NCBI GenBank assembly: GCA_900542835.1
Contig: UQPB01000015.1
Location: 5,903 to 69,902, forward strand
Source of the DNA: an uncultured Pelosinus sp.
GTDB taxonomy: Bacteria > Bacillota > Negativicutes > Sporomusales > Acetonemataceae
Direction: 5' to 3'
Length of the DNA stretch: 64,000 nt
In this document: positions 8,963 to 22,205 of the stretch, piece by piece
Layout of the letters: each line of letters opens with the position of its first letter
Position numbering within the stretch: position 1 is the stretch's first letter
Position numbers and translations under genes: made by a program
Notes under the pieces: model-generated
Database searches by the model: none
Told to the model about the DNA's origin: nothing
Seen by the model: only the letters and a program-made list of their open reading frames with translations

Positions 8963-8998
8963 CTAGAAGAAAGACCGCCGCTGCGGTCTTTCTTCTAG
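8963..8998. terminator. Perfect 16-bp hairpin, likely bidirectional terminator
   Basis: Arms 8963-8978 and 8983-8998 with loop CGCT. The outer half of the stem is A/G-rich on one side and T/C-rich on the other (GGTCTTTCTTC), so either strand gives a GC stem followed by a U-rich tail. It would end the PIN-TRAM transcript on the minus strand. Confidence 0.7.
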
Positions 8999-9035
8999 CT
9001 TAAGATACCATTTAGTTCCGCCCTGCCGGCGGCCC

Positions 9036-10148
9036 TCAGACCGCCTTGGGCTTAGCGAAAATCATACGGCCGGCGGCAGTTTGCAGCACAGAGGTAACCA
9101 GCACGCCGATCGTCTCGCCGATGTGCCGCTTGCCGCCGTCGACAACAATCATCGTCCCATCGTCGAGATAGGCAACCCCCTGTCCGAATTCCTTACCATC
9201 CTTGACAACATGGACAACCATTTCTTCGCCCGGCAGCACCACCGGCTTGACAGCATTGGCAAGGTCATTGATGTTCAATACCGGGACACCCTGCAGTTCG
9301 GCAACCTTATTCAGGTTATAATCATTGGTGACCAGCTTGCCTTTAATCAACTGTCCCAGTTTGACCAGTTTGGCGTCAACCTCGGCAATATCCTCAAAAT
9401 CATGGTTATCGATCTGAACATACATGCCCAGTTCTTTTTGAATCCGGTTAAGAATATCCAGCCCCCGCCGGCCTCTGTTCCGCTTTAACAGATCCGAGGA
9501 GTCGGCGATATGCTGCAGCTCCGCCAGAACAAACCGCGGAATCAGCAGGGTCCCCTCAATAAAACCGGTCTGGCAGATATCGGCAATGCGCCCGTCGATA
9601 ATGACACTGGTATCAAGAATCTTATACTGATACAGGTTGGCAGGCTTATTGGCATCCTTGCCTTTTTCCTTATTCGGCCAGGGAATCGAGGCAAACAGAG
9701 AAAATAATTCCTCGCGCTTGCGAATCGCCATATTCAGCCCCAGATACCCAAGGATAATACTGAGAATAATAGGGATATAGCGTCCAACAAACGGTATCGG
9801 CAGGAAAGCCGACCCCAGCAAATTTGAAATAATAAGTCCGATGGAAAGACCAATCGCCCCTGCCAGAACATCGTTCACCGGCATCCGGTTAAGCCTGGCT
9901 TCGACCCAGTATGTAAATTGCCACAAATTGCTCAGCAGAAAAGGCGATATAATAAATCCGATGAAGCCACCGATAATGCCGCCGACAGCGAAAGAAAAAA
10001 TCGTCGCTACAGTGATGCCAAAAATCCCAACTGAAAAGAACTCCTCGCTAACCCAGGGGGCCAGCAACGGAATAACTCTATCTGTCAGCATCAAGCCAAC
10101 GATAACAGCTAAGACAATAATGATAAACCGCAAAATTTTATCAAGCAA
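9036..10148 (-). CDS. PIN and TRAM domain membrane protein (YacL type)
   Basis: 370 residues. Four hydrophobic segments fill residues ~5-150, then comes a PIN-type nuclease domain (~172-300; [17 protein letters not shown] with the first acidic residues, [32 protein letters not shown]) and a C-terminal TRAM domain (~305-365; [27 protein letters not shown]). YacL-type proteins sit beside ispD-ispF in many Firmicutes; a ribonuclease role is inferred from the PIN fold and not proven. The start is TTG at 10148 with GGAGGTG upstream. No CarD-type regulator, its frequent neighbour, is seen here. Confidence 0.92.
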   Translation of the reverse strand: MLDKILRFIIIVLAVIVGLMLTDRVIPLLAPWVSEEFFSVGIFGITVATIFSFAVGGIIGGFIGFIISPFLLSNLWQFTYWVEARLNRMPVNDVLAGAIGLSIGLIISNLLGSAFLPIPFVGRYIPIILSIILGYLGLNMAIRKREELFSLFASIPWPNKEKGKDANKPANLYQYKILDTSVIIDGRIADICQTGFIEGTLLIPRFVLAELQHIADSSDLLKRNRGRRGLDILNRIQKELGMYVQIDNHDFEDIAEVDAKLVKLGQLIKGKLVTNDYNLNKVAELQGVPVLNINDLANAVKPVVLPGEEMVVHVVKDGKEFGQGVAYLDDGTMIVVDGGKRHIGETIGVLVTSVLQTAAGRMIFAKPKAV

Positions 10149-10425
10149 ACTCCCACCTCCTCAATAATTATCGCAGACGACTCCGCCGGCTGCAACCAAA
10201 TACCATGAAATAAATTCCATTATTTCTAGTATATCCCGTCAAAATGAAACCATACACCGCCGGGTTACAGGCGCAGGATTTTTTGTAAACAGGCATTATC
10301 CACGCCATTATTTTATCATAGCCAGCCGTAATTGTAAATTTAAGCCTGCTGGATTGTCAGCAAATTGTCAGGCAAACGCTGTCTTATCGCGCCGCAAATA
10401 AGCAAAGCGGCCTCAGCCGCTTTGC
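10149..10425. other. Intergenic region upstream of the PIN-TRAM gene
   Basis: About 277 AT-richer bases between the PIN-TRAM start and the next small gene. A TATACT hexamer near 10229-10236 on the minus strand could be a -10 box, but I see no convincing -35. The right end holds the terminator described at 10393-10434. No gene was found. Confidence 0.5.
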
Positions 10426-10434
10426 TTATTTGCG
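10393..10434. terminator. 18-bp hairpin overlapping a stop codon
   Basis: Perfect 18-bp arms (10393-10410 and 10417-10434) with loop CCTCAG. The A/T-rich outer part supplies a U-tract in both directions. The TAA stop of the 97-residue gene (10426-10428) lies inside the stem. Confidence 0.8.
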
Positions 10435-10719
10435 ATTAGTCTTTCTCGCAGTTGCTGTCAATATGACGCGATTGCCCTCCCGCGACACGTGGAGATCATA
10501 ATCAAGAATGCCTTGCTGAAATAAGTCCAGCTTAATGGCCAGCAAGTTTTTCGAAACCTTTTCCTGAAGCTCAGGTGAAAAAAAAGATTCTTTCCTGGCC
10601 GGCGGCACCGGCTTGACGGCCGGCTCTGCGTCAAGGCCATGTTCAAAAGAAGCTGTTTCCTGCCAGTTGCCCACCATATCCCGGTCACTTAAGCCCCGTT
10701 TGATTTTTACTTTCGCCAT
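10426..10719 (-). CDS. Conserved-looking small hypothetical protein
   Basis: 97 residues. It starts MAKVKIKRGLSD with a plausible site (AAGGTG) upstream. The protein is soluble and charged: a basic N-terminus, a Pro-rich linker (VKPVPPARK) and a C-terminal half that could form a beta-alpha unit (LLAIKLDLFQQGILDYDLHVS). I see no known motif or cysteines. It has good coding character and its own strong terminator, and stands alone between the PIN-TRAM gene and the GlsB/YeaQ gene. Function unknown. Confidence 0.65.
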   Translation of the reverse strand: MAKVKIKRGLSDRDMVGNWQETASFEHGLDAEPAVKPVPPARKESFFSPELQEKVSKNLLAIKLDLFQQGILDYDLHVSREGNRVILTATARKTNRK

Positions 10720-10916
10720 TTATCCTACACCTTTCCGCTGTCATTGGCACTAATTTTGCCTTGCGTATATTTTATTTAATTCCACCCCGGTTCCGTTGTT
10801 TCCTTCTCTTTACCGCTTACCAGGCCGCTGCGGCATAACAAAAACCCCGCGGCAGCAGGCTGGCATGGTGCGCAGTCAGCAGCCACAGGGCGGTAAGATA
10901 GTTGGAGACAAATGCC

Positions 10917-11165
10917 TCAGGCGCCGGTCCGGTTGCCGGTCAGCATACCGACAACCCACAACAGGACGACAGCGCCGATTGTACTCATGATGACCGAGCC
11001 AATCGTGCCATAGGCGCTAATGCCCAGTACATTAAACAAGATGCCGCCAATGAATGCGCCGACAACGCCAACCACAATATTACCGAGAAGGCCGAAGCCG
11101 CTTCCTTTGAGGAATTGTCCGGCCAGCCAGCCAGCCACCAATCCGATAAACAGAGACCAAAGCAT
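10917..11165 (-). CDS. GlsB/YeaQ/YmgE family membrane protein
   Basis: 82 residues with three hydrophobic stretches and the family's glycine pattern: LFIGLVAGWLAGQF, LLGNIVVGVVGAFIGG and GSVIMSTIGAVVLLWVVG. Pfam calls this family transglycosylase-associated, but no enzymatic role is shown; in several bacteria it is stress-induced. The ATG at 11165 has AAAGGGGG upstream. It is a single-gene unit. The stretch from here to the next gene upstream (11166-11316) shows no other feature. Confidence 0.9.
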   Translation of the reverse strand: MLWSLFIGLVAGWLAGQFLKGSGFGLLGNIVVGVVGAFIGGILFNVLGISAYGTIGSVIMSTIGAVVLLWVVGMLTGNRTGA

Positions 11166-11316
11166 AACGTTACCCCCTTTAATATTCTAATCGGTCATCA
11201 AGCAACGATTGCTGGCGAAACGGTTCGAAATGAACCGCGGCATAGCCAAAATCAGGCTTGACAAGGTACTAACATTAGCTTATCCGCGCGCGGCAATTTC
11301 TATTAATTGATAAACA

Positions 11317-11340
11317 GACAGCCGCCTTACGGCGGCTGTC
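11317..11340 (-). terminator. Terminator after glnS
   Basis: Perfect 10-bp stem (11317-11326 with 11331-11340, loop TTAC) about 55 bases after the glnS stop. The tail on the minus strand is only moderately U-rich (TGTTTATC). Confidence 0.65.
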
Positions 11341-11395
11341 TCAGCGCAGCAATAGTTTATCGATTAAATCAGCCTGGCCGCGCATCCATCTGGCG

Positions 11396-13057
11396 CTACT
11401 TTTGTATTTTGGCCCAGGTATCGCGCAGCCCGACAATACGGTTGAATACCGGCTTACCGAAAGTCGAATCGCGATCCATCGTAAAATAGCCCTGGCGCAA
11501 AAACTGAAATTTATCGCCAGGCTTTGCCGCTGCCAGCGACGGTTCAAGCAACGCCCCGGTCAGAGCAATTAACGAATTCGGATTTACCGGATAGGCTTCA
11601 TCGCCAGATTGATCATCAAGCAGCAAATAATCGTACAAGCGAACCTCGGCTTTAACCGCATCACGGGCCGATACCCAGTGCAGGACGCCCTTCACCTTGC
11701 GGGCACTGCCGCTTTCACCGCTTTTTGAGGCAGGGTCATAGCTGCAGCGAATTTCCGTTATCCGGCCGTCGCCATCCTTGATTACCTGCTCGCATTTAAT
11801 GATATACGCATGCTTTAGCCGGACTTCTTTACCCGGCGACAGACGAAAGAACTTTTTCGGCGGTTCTTCCATAAAATCATCCTGCTCGATATACAGCACC
11901 TTGGAGAAGCGCAGCTTGCGGGTTCCCATGTCCGGATTCTCGGGGTTGTTCTCCGCCTCCAGTTCTTCCACCCTGTCATCGGGATAATTCTCAATAACCA
12001 GCTTCAGCGGTTTTAAAACCGCCATCCCCCGGGGTGCCTTCACGTTTAGATCCTCCCGGATGCAGTGTTCAAGCATACTGACATCAACTACGCTGTTGGC
12101 TTTAGCCACACCGATCCGCTCGCAGAAATCACGGATGGCTTCAGGCGTAAAACCGCGCCGCCGCAGACCTGAAATCGTTGGCATGCGCGGATCATCCCAG
12201 CCGCTGACCTGGCCTTGTTCAACCAGCTCACGCAATTTGCGCTTGCTCATAACAGTATTAGTCAGGTTCAAACGGGCAAATTCGATCTGCTGTGGATGAA
12301 AGATGCCCAGCGCGTCCAGGATCCAGTCATAGAGAGGCCGGTGATCCTCAAATTCCAGCGTACAGACAGAATGGGTAATTTCCTCAATCGAATCGGAAAT
12401 TGGGTGAGCATAATCGTACATGGGATAGATGCACCATTTATCGCCGGTGCGGTGGTGGGTGGCGCGAAGAATCCGGTAAATAACGGGATCGCGCATATTC
12501 AGATTCGGCGAGGCCATATCAATTTTTGCCCGCAGCGTCCGCGAGCCGTCGGCAAACTCCCCTGCCCGCATCCGGCGAAATAGATCAAGGTTTTCTTCGA
12601 CGGAGCGATTGCGGCAGGGGCTCTCCTTGCCCGGCTCTACAAGCGTGCCGCGATGATCCCGGATCTGTGCCGCGGTTAAATCACAGACATATGCCTGGCC
12701 GTTTTTAATCAGTTGTTCGGCATATTGATAAAGCTGCTCGAAATAATCCGACGCGTAAAACATGCGGTCGTCCCAGTCAAACCCCAGCCACCGCACATCT
12801 TCCATAATCGAATCTACATATTCGGTATCCTCTTTACTGGGATTAGTATCGTCAAACCGTAAATTGCACAAACCGCCGTTAGCGGCGGCGATGCCAAAAT
12901 TTAGGCAGATAGACTTGGCATGTCCGATATGGAGATAGCCGTTAGGTTCAGGCGGAAAGCGGGTATGAACCCTCCCTCCGTGCTTGCCGGTCTCATTGTC
13001 TTCATCAATGATCGTCTGAATAAAATTAGTGGGAATAAACGAATCAGGTGTGTTCAT
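11396..13057 (-). CDS. glnS: Glutaminyl-tRNA synthetase
   Basis: 553 residues, close to the E. coli enzyme. Class I synthetase charging tRNA-Gln directly. [20 protein letters not shown] holds the HIGH motif, and [14 protein letters not shown] the KMSKS equivalent; [11 protein letters not shown], the acceptor-binding domain and the two C-terminal anticodon-binding beta-barrels are complete. Many Firmicutes lack GlnRS and use GluRS plus GatCAB, and bacterial GlnRS is thought to derive from eukaryotes by transfer, so its presence is a lineage marker. AAAGGAG precedes the ATG at 13057. It is monocistronic as far as seen. Confidence 0.97.
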   Translation of the reverse strand: MNTPDSFIPTNFIQTIIDEDNETGKHGGRVHTRFPPEPNGYLHIGHAKSICLNFGIAAANGGLCNLRFDDTNPSKEDTEYVDSIMEDVRWLGFDWDDRMFYASDYFEQLYQYAEQLIKNGQAYVCDLTAAQIRDHRGTLVEPGKESPCRNRSVEENLDLFRRMRAGEFADGSRTLRAKIDMASPNLNMRDPVIYRILRATHHRTGDKWCIYPMYDYAHPISDSIEEITHSVCTLEFEDHRPLYDWILDALGIFHPQQIEFARLNLTNTVMSKRKLRELVEQGQVSGWDDPRMPTISGLRRRGFTPEAIRDFCERIGVAKANSVVDVSMLEHCIREDLNVKAPRGMAVLKPLKLVIENYPDDRVEELEAENNPENPDMGTRKLRFSKVLYIEQDDFMEEPPKKFFRLSPGKEVRLKHAYIIKCEQVIKDGDGRITEIRCSYDPASKSGESGSARKVKGVLHWVSARDAVKAEVRLYDYLLLDDQSGDEAYPVNPNSLIALTGALLEPSLAAAKPGDKFQFLRQGYFTMDRDSTFGKPVFNRIVGLRDTWAKIQK

Positions 13058-13249
13058 AAGCGGACTCCTTTATAAACAGAATCAGAGCAGTGTAAATTTC
13101 GCTTTTGTTGTTGACAATTCCTGCTTATACAATTACCGACGCCAGCCAAATCTATACAAAAAACAATGATTTTCCCCACAACACACTATTATGGAAACTT
13201 CATATCCTATAGTAAACGGGATATTACCCGACAACTGGAGGTGAACAGT

Positions 13250-13648
13250 TTGCATCATTCACCGGTAAAGCCGGAAGCCGAGGCAGAATGCAGCCGTAAA
13301 GGCTTGTGGGATATCCTAAGAAAAACTGGCGACGACGCCCCGGCTGAAGCAATCATTGAACAGGCGCCGGAGGCAGCCGATCAGGAGTCTCCCGGCAGCC
13401 AGCCGGCAACGCCGCCTGCCCCACCGGCATTTATTGACGCCCGCGAATTGCCGGAAGCGAAAATATTAAACCAGTTAACGGAACTGGCGCATCTGCTTTC
13501 GCAGCAAACAACACTGCTGTATGCCCAGCAAAAGCTGCTGGAGGATCTGGCGGGACGGCAAAAACAAACCGGCAAAGCAAAGCCGGTTGTGGCTAAAAAA
13601 CTTAAAAACCTGCTCCACAAGGGTAAACTTTTCTGGAATACCTTATAA
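13250..13648 (+). CDS. Hypothetical Ala/Pro-rich protein
   Basis: 132 residues from a TTG at 13250, chosen because GGAGGTG ends six bases upstream; the frame is open to 13166 but without a ribosome site. A polar N-terminus is followed by an acidic Ala/Pro-rich linker (~40-65), then a Leu/Gln-rich segment likely to form a coiled coil (~70-105: ILNQLTELAHLLSQQTTLLY) and a basic tail (KKLKNLLHKGKLFW). No known domain. Its stop is directly adjacent to the end of the convergent MFS gene. Function unknown. Confidence 0.6.
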   Translation: MHHSPVKPEAEAECSRKGLWDILRKTGDDAPAEAIIEQAPEAADQESPGSQPATPPAPPAFIDARELPEAKILNQLTELAHLLSQQTTLLYAQQKLLEDLAGRQKQTGKAKPVVAKKLKNLLHKGKLFWNTL

Positions 13649-14845
13649 CTATTTAGCCGCTGCGCCAACTGTACCTTGTTGCACAGGCGTCTCGGCAATG
13701 GACAGCGTAATCGCCAGCGCCAGCAGCAGCGGCGCGATCATCCACAGCAGCGCCGCCTCCAGGCCGATCCAGTCCGCTACAGCCCCGGTCACAGCCGCCC
13801 CCAAGCCGCCAAGGCCGAATGACAGTCCCAGCATCATTCCGGAGGCCATGGCCGCATGCGAGGGCAGCATATCCTGTGCCCACACGACAGAAGCGGGCAG
13901 GGTCCCTTGCAAAGCGGCGCCGCTGACAGCCAGAGCGGCCCAGGTCAGCGCGGTTACCTCCCTGCTGGTTAAAAACAGCCAGAGGGCGGGAATGCAAAGC
14001 AGCAGCGAAGCGGCGATACAATTTTTACGTCCTAGCTTGTCGGCGGCGTAGCCGCCAAACACACTGCCAAAAGCGGCGCCGGCAAGAAACACGGTCAGCA
14101 TCGTTCCCGCCAGTGCCGGCGGGAATCCTTTTTGGCCCAGCCAAATAGGCAGGAAGTTGGGAATTACCGCCTGTGGCCATGAGCGCAGGCCCATGACAGC
14201 ATTGAGCTTCAGCAACCCCGGGCAGCGGTACCAGCGAGTACCGGCCGCAGCGGCAGCCGGCACTGTTTCTGTCAGTTTTATCCGGTGGAGACCGGTCATA
14301 TAAAATGCCGCAGAAATGAGAAAGCCGGGGATCGTCAGCCAGATAAGCTGTTGCGGGCCATAGCGGATCAAAAAATAAATAACGACAGCCGGTGCAAGCG
14401 CCACGCCTACATTGCCGCCGCCGATAAACCAGGACATGGCAAAGCTCTTATTTCCCCCTGTTGCGACTCTACCCAGCAGGGCCGACCCCAAAGGATGGAA
14501 CAAGGCTGATGCCAGTCCCGCCAGCGTTATCAGGATAAATAAACCGGCAACGCTATCGGCAGTTGCCGCCAAACTGATAAACAAAGCCGTCAACGGCACA
14601 GTCAGCAGGATCAGCCAGCTATAGCCGCGCTTGTCAATCCAGTATCCAAACAAGGGCTGTAAAATATTAGCCGCAGCGGAATAAACCATCACCAGCAAGC
14701 CGCTGATCGTAAGCGAAAGTCCCAGTCGTTCCATCAGCATTGGCAGCAGGCCGGGCAGAAAGGTAACGTAAAAATCACTGAAAAAATGGCCGGCTGTCAG
14801 CAGGGCAACAGAAAAAGCGCTCTGCTGCCGTAAGCGGGTAAACAT
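13649..14845 (-). CDS. MFS exporter, fosmidomycin-resistance (Fsr)-like
   Basis: 398 residues with about twelve membrane segments. The N-terminal pattern TAGHFFSDFYVTFLPGLLPMLMERLGLS and the cytoplasmic loop GYWIDKRG fit the Fsr branch of the major facilitator superfamily, which exports fosmidomycin and related compounds by proton antiport; the real substrate is unknown. The second half repeats the loop as GGYAADKLGRK. AGGAGG precedes the ATG at 14845. It is a single gene, convergent with the hypothetical gene at 13250-13648, their ends touching with no spacer. Confidence 0.8.
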   Translation of the reverse strand: MFTRLRQQSAFSVALLTAGHFFSDFYVTFLPGLLPMLMERLGLSLTISGLLVMVYSAAANILQPLFGYWIDKRGYSWLILLTVPLTALFISLAATADSVAGLFILITLAGLASALFHPLGSALLGRVATGGNKSFAMSWFIGGGNVGVALAPAVVIYFLIRYGPQQLIWLTIPGFLISAAFYMTGLHRIKLTETVPAAAAAGTRWYRCPGLLKLNAVMGLRSWPQAVIPNFLPIWLGQKGFPPALAGTMLTVFLAGAAFGSVFGGYAADKLGRKNCIAASLLLCIPALWLFLTSREVTALTWAALAVSGAALQGTLPASVVWAQDMLPSHAAMASGMMLGLSFGLGGLGAAVTGAVADWIGLEAALLWMIAPLLLALAITLSIAETPVQQGTVGAAAK

Positions 14846-14954
14846 AGCATTTCCTCCTGTGCAATTTTCCCTCGTCCTAAAACCAAATTACCTTGGCGGA
14901 ACACGAGTTTGAAGCTACTCCTTAGTGTAGCATATTTACCCGGCATGCCAAACC

Positions 14955-14992
14955 CAGAAAAATTGAAGAAACCGCCGGTTGTCGGCGGTTTC
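14955..14992 (-). terminator. Terminator after the Fe-S membrane oxidoreductase
   Basis: Perfect 9-bp stem GAAACCGCC/GGCGGTTTC (14968-14976 and 14984-14992) followed on the minus strand by TTCAATTTTTCTGGG, four bases after the stop at 14997. Confidence 0.88.
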
Positions 14993-14996
14993 TCCA

Positions 14997-16997
14997 TTAC
15001 TGCACGCTTTCCCAAAGAATTTCGGCAAGATCCCGGGTTTTTACCGTCTCATCAACATTTTTCAACTTCGTCCCATCCTCCAGCATTGTCAGGCAGTAGG
15101 GACAGGCGGTAACAAACAGGCCGGCGCCGGTGGCCATTGCCTGCTCGGTGCGCAGGACGTTGACCCGCTGTTCAGCTGCCTCTTCCAGCCACATCCGGCC
15201 GCCGCCGGCACCGCAGCAAAAACCGTCAGCCTTGCTCTGATTCATCTCCCTGCCGCTAAGGCCCGGAATCGCTGCCAGCACTGCCCGCGGCTCCTCATAA
15301 ATGTCATTATAGCGGCCGAGATAACAGGAATCATGGTAAGTATAGGAGCTGTTGACAGCTCTTTGCGGCTGCAGCCGGCCGTCGCCAACCAGAGATGCCA
15401 GCAGGCTGGTATGGTGGATAACTTCAAAACTGCCGCCAAATTGCGGATACTCGTTTTTCAGGGTATTAAAGCAGTGCGGACAGGAGGTGATGATCTTCTT
15501 TACCGCATAGCGGTTAAGCGTCTCGATATTCTGCATGGCCAGTGTCTGATAAAGATATTCGTTGCCTAAGCGGCGGGCGGAATCGCCGCAGCAGATCTCT
15601 TCTGTGCCAAGCAGGGCAAACCGGATTCCGGCTCGCTGCAGCAGCCGGACAATCGCCGTTGAAACGCGTTTATTGCGTTCGTCAAAAGCGCCGCTGCAAC
15701 CGGGCCAGTACAGGTAATCGATATCTCCGCCATTGCTCATCAGCGGGACTTCCAGATTTTTAGCCCATTCCAGCCGGCTCATGCGGCTGATATTCCAGGG
15801 ATTGCCGTTAGATTCCATGCCGCGAAAGGTCAGAATCAGTTCATGGGGAAAATCGCTTTCCATCATAACCAGATTCCGCCGCAGATCAACGAGCTTTGGC
15901 ACATGCTCGACAAATACGGGGCACTGCTCCTCACAGGCACCGCAGGTGGTACAGGACCATACAGTCTCCGCCGCAATCACGCCGGGTACAACCGGCTGCC
16001 CCACCACAGCAGCCTCTTGCTCCCCACCTTGCAGCAGCAGTCGCCCCTTCGTATCGAGATGCCGTTTCAGATCCTGGGTAAACCGCTTCGGCGACAGGGG
16101 CTTACCGCTTAAATAAGCAGGGCAGTGGTCCTGACAGCGGCCGCAGCGAATACAGGCATCGCCGTCCAGCAGTTGTTTCCAGGTAAATTGTTGAATTTCA
16201 TTGACGCCGAACTGTTCGGCATTCTCGTCTTCCATATCAAGCGGACTCAGGCTCTGCGCCGCTTTTCCCTTTGCCAGCAATTGATTGACAGGGCCGGTAA
16301 GCAAGTGAAACAGCTTCGAATAGGGAATATAGGCAATCAGGCTAAAGCTAAGCAGTAAATGAAGCCACCAAATCTGACGATGAACTGAGCGCAGGCCGTC
16401 GGCATCACCGCCGCCAAACGGCAGGGCGAACAGCGCTCCAACCGGATTCCAGGCCAGCCAGGGATCGCCGGCAAAGGCAATACGCAATCCCTCCAGCATA
16501 AATCCGGTAACCAGAATGGAACCGATAAGCAGCAAGGAAATCCAATCGTCCGGGGTATTATCGATACCGTCAGGCTTTTTAACGTAACGGCGCCAACAGG
16601 CCATGCCGACGCCAATCATCGCCCCTAATCCCAGCAGATCCATAAGCAGTGACAGCAACAAGTAATAAGTCCCCTGGAACAAGGGGATATTAAGATCTTC
16701 CGTCACCGCTATTGATAACGTTCCCAGGGCAAATACGGCGAACGACCAGAAAAAGAACCAGTGCATAACACCGGAGTAGGATTTGCGAAGAATACGCAAA
16801 TGACCGAAGCTCTGCGCCAGAAAACGCAGTATACCACTTTTGCCGGCTGCTGAACGGCGATTTTCAGGCGCCCCCAGCCGCCACAGACGATAACGCCCGT
16901 ACACGCCTGCGGCAAAAATGCCAAAGGCGACGAGCATCAGGACATACATCAGCCAATAGCCGTCCTGGTACATATCCAGTTGTCGGGAAGCAGTCAA
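14997..16997 (-). CDS. Membrane-bound HdrD/NarI-like Fe-S oxidoreductase
   Basis: 666 residues. The N-terminal ~240 hold five or six membrane helices of the nitrate-reductase gamma/cytochrome-b type with spaced His residues. Two 4Fe-4S motifs follow (CIRCGRCQDHCP, ~282-293; CTTCGACEEQCP, ~349-360), then two CCG-type cysteine-rich domains (EEICCGDSARR…CPHCFNTL and GFCCGAGGGRMW…CPYCLTML) as in heterodisulfide reductase subunit D. Such proteins pass electrons between a soluble donor, often an electron-transfer flavoprotein, and the quinone pool. No etf or acyl-CoA dehydrogenase gene is adjacent, so the partner is unknown. TTG start at 16997 with GGAGGGTG upstream. Confidence 0.88.
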   Translation of the reverse strand: MTASRQLDMYQDGYWLMYVLMLVAFGIFAAGVYGRYRLWRLGAPENRRSAAGKSGILRFLAQSFGHLRILRKSYSGVMHWFFFWSFAVFALGTLSIAVTEDLNIPLFQGTYYLLLSLLMDLLGLGAMIGVGMACWRRYVKKPDGIDNTPDDWISLLLIGSILVTGFMLEGLRIAFAGDPWLAWNPVGALFALPFGGGDADGLRSVHRQIWWLHLLLSFSLIAYIPYSKLFHLLTGPVNQLLAKGKAAQSLSPLDMEDENAEQFGVNEIQQFTWKQLLDGDACIRCGRCQDHCPAYLSGKPLSPKRFTQDLKRHLDTKGRLLLQGGEQEAAVVGQPVVPGVIAAETVWSCTTCGACEEQCPVFVEHVPKLVDLRRNLVMMESDFPHELILTFRGMESNGNPWNISRMSRLEWAKNLEVPLMSNGGDIDYLYWPGCSGAFDERNKRVSTAIVRLLQRAGIRFALLGTEEICCGDSARRLGNEYLYQTLAMQNIETLNRYAVKKIITSCPHCFNTLKNEYPQFGGSFEVIHHTSLLASLVGDGRLQPQRAVNSSYTYHDSCYLGRYNDIYEEPRAVLAAIPGLSGREMNQSKADGFCCGAGGGRMWLEEAAEQRVNVLRTEQAMATGAGLFVTACPYCLTMLEDGTKLKNVDETVKTRDLAEILWESVQ

Positions 16998-17112
16998 TTC
17001 GAGACACCCTCCTTCTTAATCAGTGCTTACCTAGGAGTTCGTCAGAAACTGAAAATTCCCTCTTATCTAATTATTTTTTCTGGTAAAAAAATACTGCCGC
17101 TCCATAAAGCAC

Positions 17113-17155
17113 GGCAAAGGGGCGGCTCCTTCGAACAAGGAACCGCCCCTTTGCC
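17113..17155 (-). terminator. Terminator after the diacid-sensing chemoreceptor
   Basis: Long imperfect stem: GGCAAAGGGGCGG (from 17113) pairs with CCGCCCCTTTGCC (to 17155), with a single internal mismatch. It lies 30 bases after the stop of the gene at 17186. Confidence 0.8.
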
Positions 17156-17185
17156 TGCCGGTGAGGCCTGCTTCGCCGATCGGTA

Positions 17186-18037
17186 CTATTCTGTCTTGGC
17201 CATGGCCAGCAGCTTCTCGCCCACATCCTTGAGAGTCATAACCATTTCGGTAATGGACTGCGTGGCCTTTGCCTGTTCCTGCGTAATATGAGCGGTCTGC
17301 TGGGTATGATTAATCACCATCTCCATCGACGCTTTCAACTGCTGCAGGGTACCCTGAATCTCCTTAGCCGAGTGGCTGCTTTGGTCGGATAGCTTACGGA
17401 CTTCTTCCGCCACCACGGCAAAACCGCGTCCGTGCTCGCCGGCACGGGCAGCTTCAATCGCCGCGTTTAGGCCAAGTAAATTGGTTTGCGTGGCAATCTG
17501 ATGAATCGTGGCAATGACGCTGTCAGTCTCCTTCACGTCAGTTGAGGCCCGGTCCGATAAATTCGCCACATCCTGCATCGTTGCCGACAGATCCTCCTGC
17601 GAGGCATTTAACTGCTGGATGGTAGCGGCGATAGTTGTGATGGAATCGGTTACTTGCTGCGCCTGCCCCTGCAAAACCCGCTGATTCTCAGCTTCCTGCA
17701 ATTCTTTGCGGATGATGCCGGTGACGATTTGTGCAATCGGCTTGGTATAGACCGGATCGCCGCCAATACCGAAACTGCCGATCCAGGCATTATTATAGAT
17801 GATCGGCATGTGTACGCCCATTTTCGAGGCGCCTCCCGACTTTTCCTCGTCCTCGGCAGTTACGGTACGGTGCGAAAGACGTTCGCGCAATACCTGTTGA
17901 GAACCGCCATGGGTAGCACCGACCCGGGACGCGGTGCTGCAGGCAATGATCGTTCCGTTCTGGTCACAGACCGTGGTAGGCAAGCCGGTTTCCCCAAAGA
18001 TAGCCTCAACGATTTTGTTCGCGATGTTTTTGTCCAT
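17186..18037 (-). CDS. Soluble chemoreceptor with a sugar-diacid-recognition sensor domain
   Basis: 283 residues from the ATG at 18037 (GGGAGG upstream). No membrane segment. Residues ~1-115 resemble the putative diacid recognition domain of CdaR-type regulators ([40 protein letters not shown]). The rest is a short methyl-accepting signalling domain with the tip sequence [20 protein letters not shown] and [14 protein letters not shown], so it would dock CheA/CheW. It begins 53 bases after nifJ with no terminator between, suggesting co-transcription. The ligand may be a dicarboxylate or a metabolite near pyruvate metabolism; that is inference. Confidence 0.82.
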   Translation of the reverse strand: MDKNIANKIVEAIFGETGLPTTVCDQNGTIIACSTASRVGATHGGSQQVLRERLSHRTVTAEDEEKSGGASKMGVHMPIIYNNAWIGSFGIGGDPVYTKPIAQIVTGIIRKELQEAENQRVLQGQAQQVTDSITTIAATIQQLNASQEDLSATMQDVANLSDRASTDVKETDSVIATIHQIATQTNLLGLNAAIEAARAGEHGRGFAVVAEEVRKLSDQSSHSAKEIQGTLQQLKASMEMVINHTQQTAHITQEQAKATQSITEMVMTLKDVGEKLLAMAKTE

Positions 18038-18090
18038 TACCAAACCTCCCCGTGAAATTCTATCAATTCGGCAGTGAGTTAGCAATAGGA

Positions 18091-21600
<3,510 letters not shown>

Positions 21601-21634
21601 AAAGTAAATTCATTCCCTTTCCCATTTCAAATGT

Positions 21635-21671
21635 GAGAGGCAGGATTGTCTTACCAGTCCTGCCTGTTCTC
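21635..21671 (-). terminator. Possible terminator after the YjiH/YjiG operon
   Basis: GGCAGGA (21639-21645) pairs with TCCTGCC (21658-21664), extendable by a few pairs with one mismatch. It lies between the yjiG-like gene and nifJ. The tail is poor in U, so the call is weak. Confidence 0.45.
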
Positions 21672-21701
21672 ATTCATCTTAGTTTACGGCCGGGGCCGTG
21701 A

Positions 21702-22205
21702 TTAGTTGACTCCCCAGAAACCTAACAAGAGCCGGGTGATAACCATGGCGACAGCGGCATCGACAATCGGCACGCACAGAAGCAGCGGATGACGCTTCTG
21801 ATTGGCGTTGGCGACAATAACGATGCGGACAAAATGTCCGATCAGTGTGCCCATGGTAACGCAGGCAGGAAACAGAATCGTCGCCTGCGCCGCGGTGATA
21901 ACGCCTTTGGAATACAGCGTAGCTGCGGTGGCGCAGCCGGCAGCCTTGGCGAAGAAAGCCGCAACCAGGGCGATAATCGCCTCCCCGGGCAAGCCGAAGA
22001 CAGCCATTACCGGTCCGAGCAATTTGCCCACACCCTGCATCAGTCCGGTGATTTCCAGAAACTGAATCAAAACATAAGCCAGCACCATTGCCGGTGCAAT
22101 CATTTCAGCGCCAATATAGAAACCTTTTTTGGCGCCGGCAACAAACTCTTCGACAATACTGGGTTTTACCTTCTGCAGATTAAGCGAGGAAGTCTGCTCA
22201 GCCAT
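21702..22205 (-). CDS. YjiG-like membrane protein (nucleoside-recognition/SpmB type)
   Basis: 167 residues from the ATG at 22205 (GGGAGGTG six bases upstream; the frame is open to 22301 inside the preceding gene). It has four to five membrane segments and the gate-like sequence FFAKAAGCATAATLYSKGVITAAQATILFPACVTMGT. It belongs with E. coli YjiG and the SpmB family (nucleoside-recognition domain), thought to act as a pair with YjiH. In E. coli yjiG-yjiH lie next to iadA, an isoaspartyl dipeptidase, so a link to peptide-like substrates recurs here. It overlaps the yjiH-like gene by eight bases and ends the operon. Confidence 0.85.
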   Translation of the reverse strand: MAEQTSSLNLQKVKPSIVEEFVAGAKKGFYIGAEMIAPAMVLAYVLIQFLEITGLMQGVGKLLGPVMAVFGLPGEAIIALVAAFFAKAAGCATAATLYSKGVITAAQATILFPACVTMGTLIGHFVRIVIVANANQKRHPLLLCVPIVDAAVAMVITRLLLGFWGVN

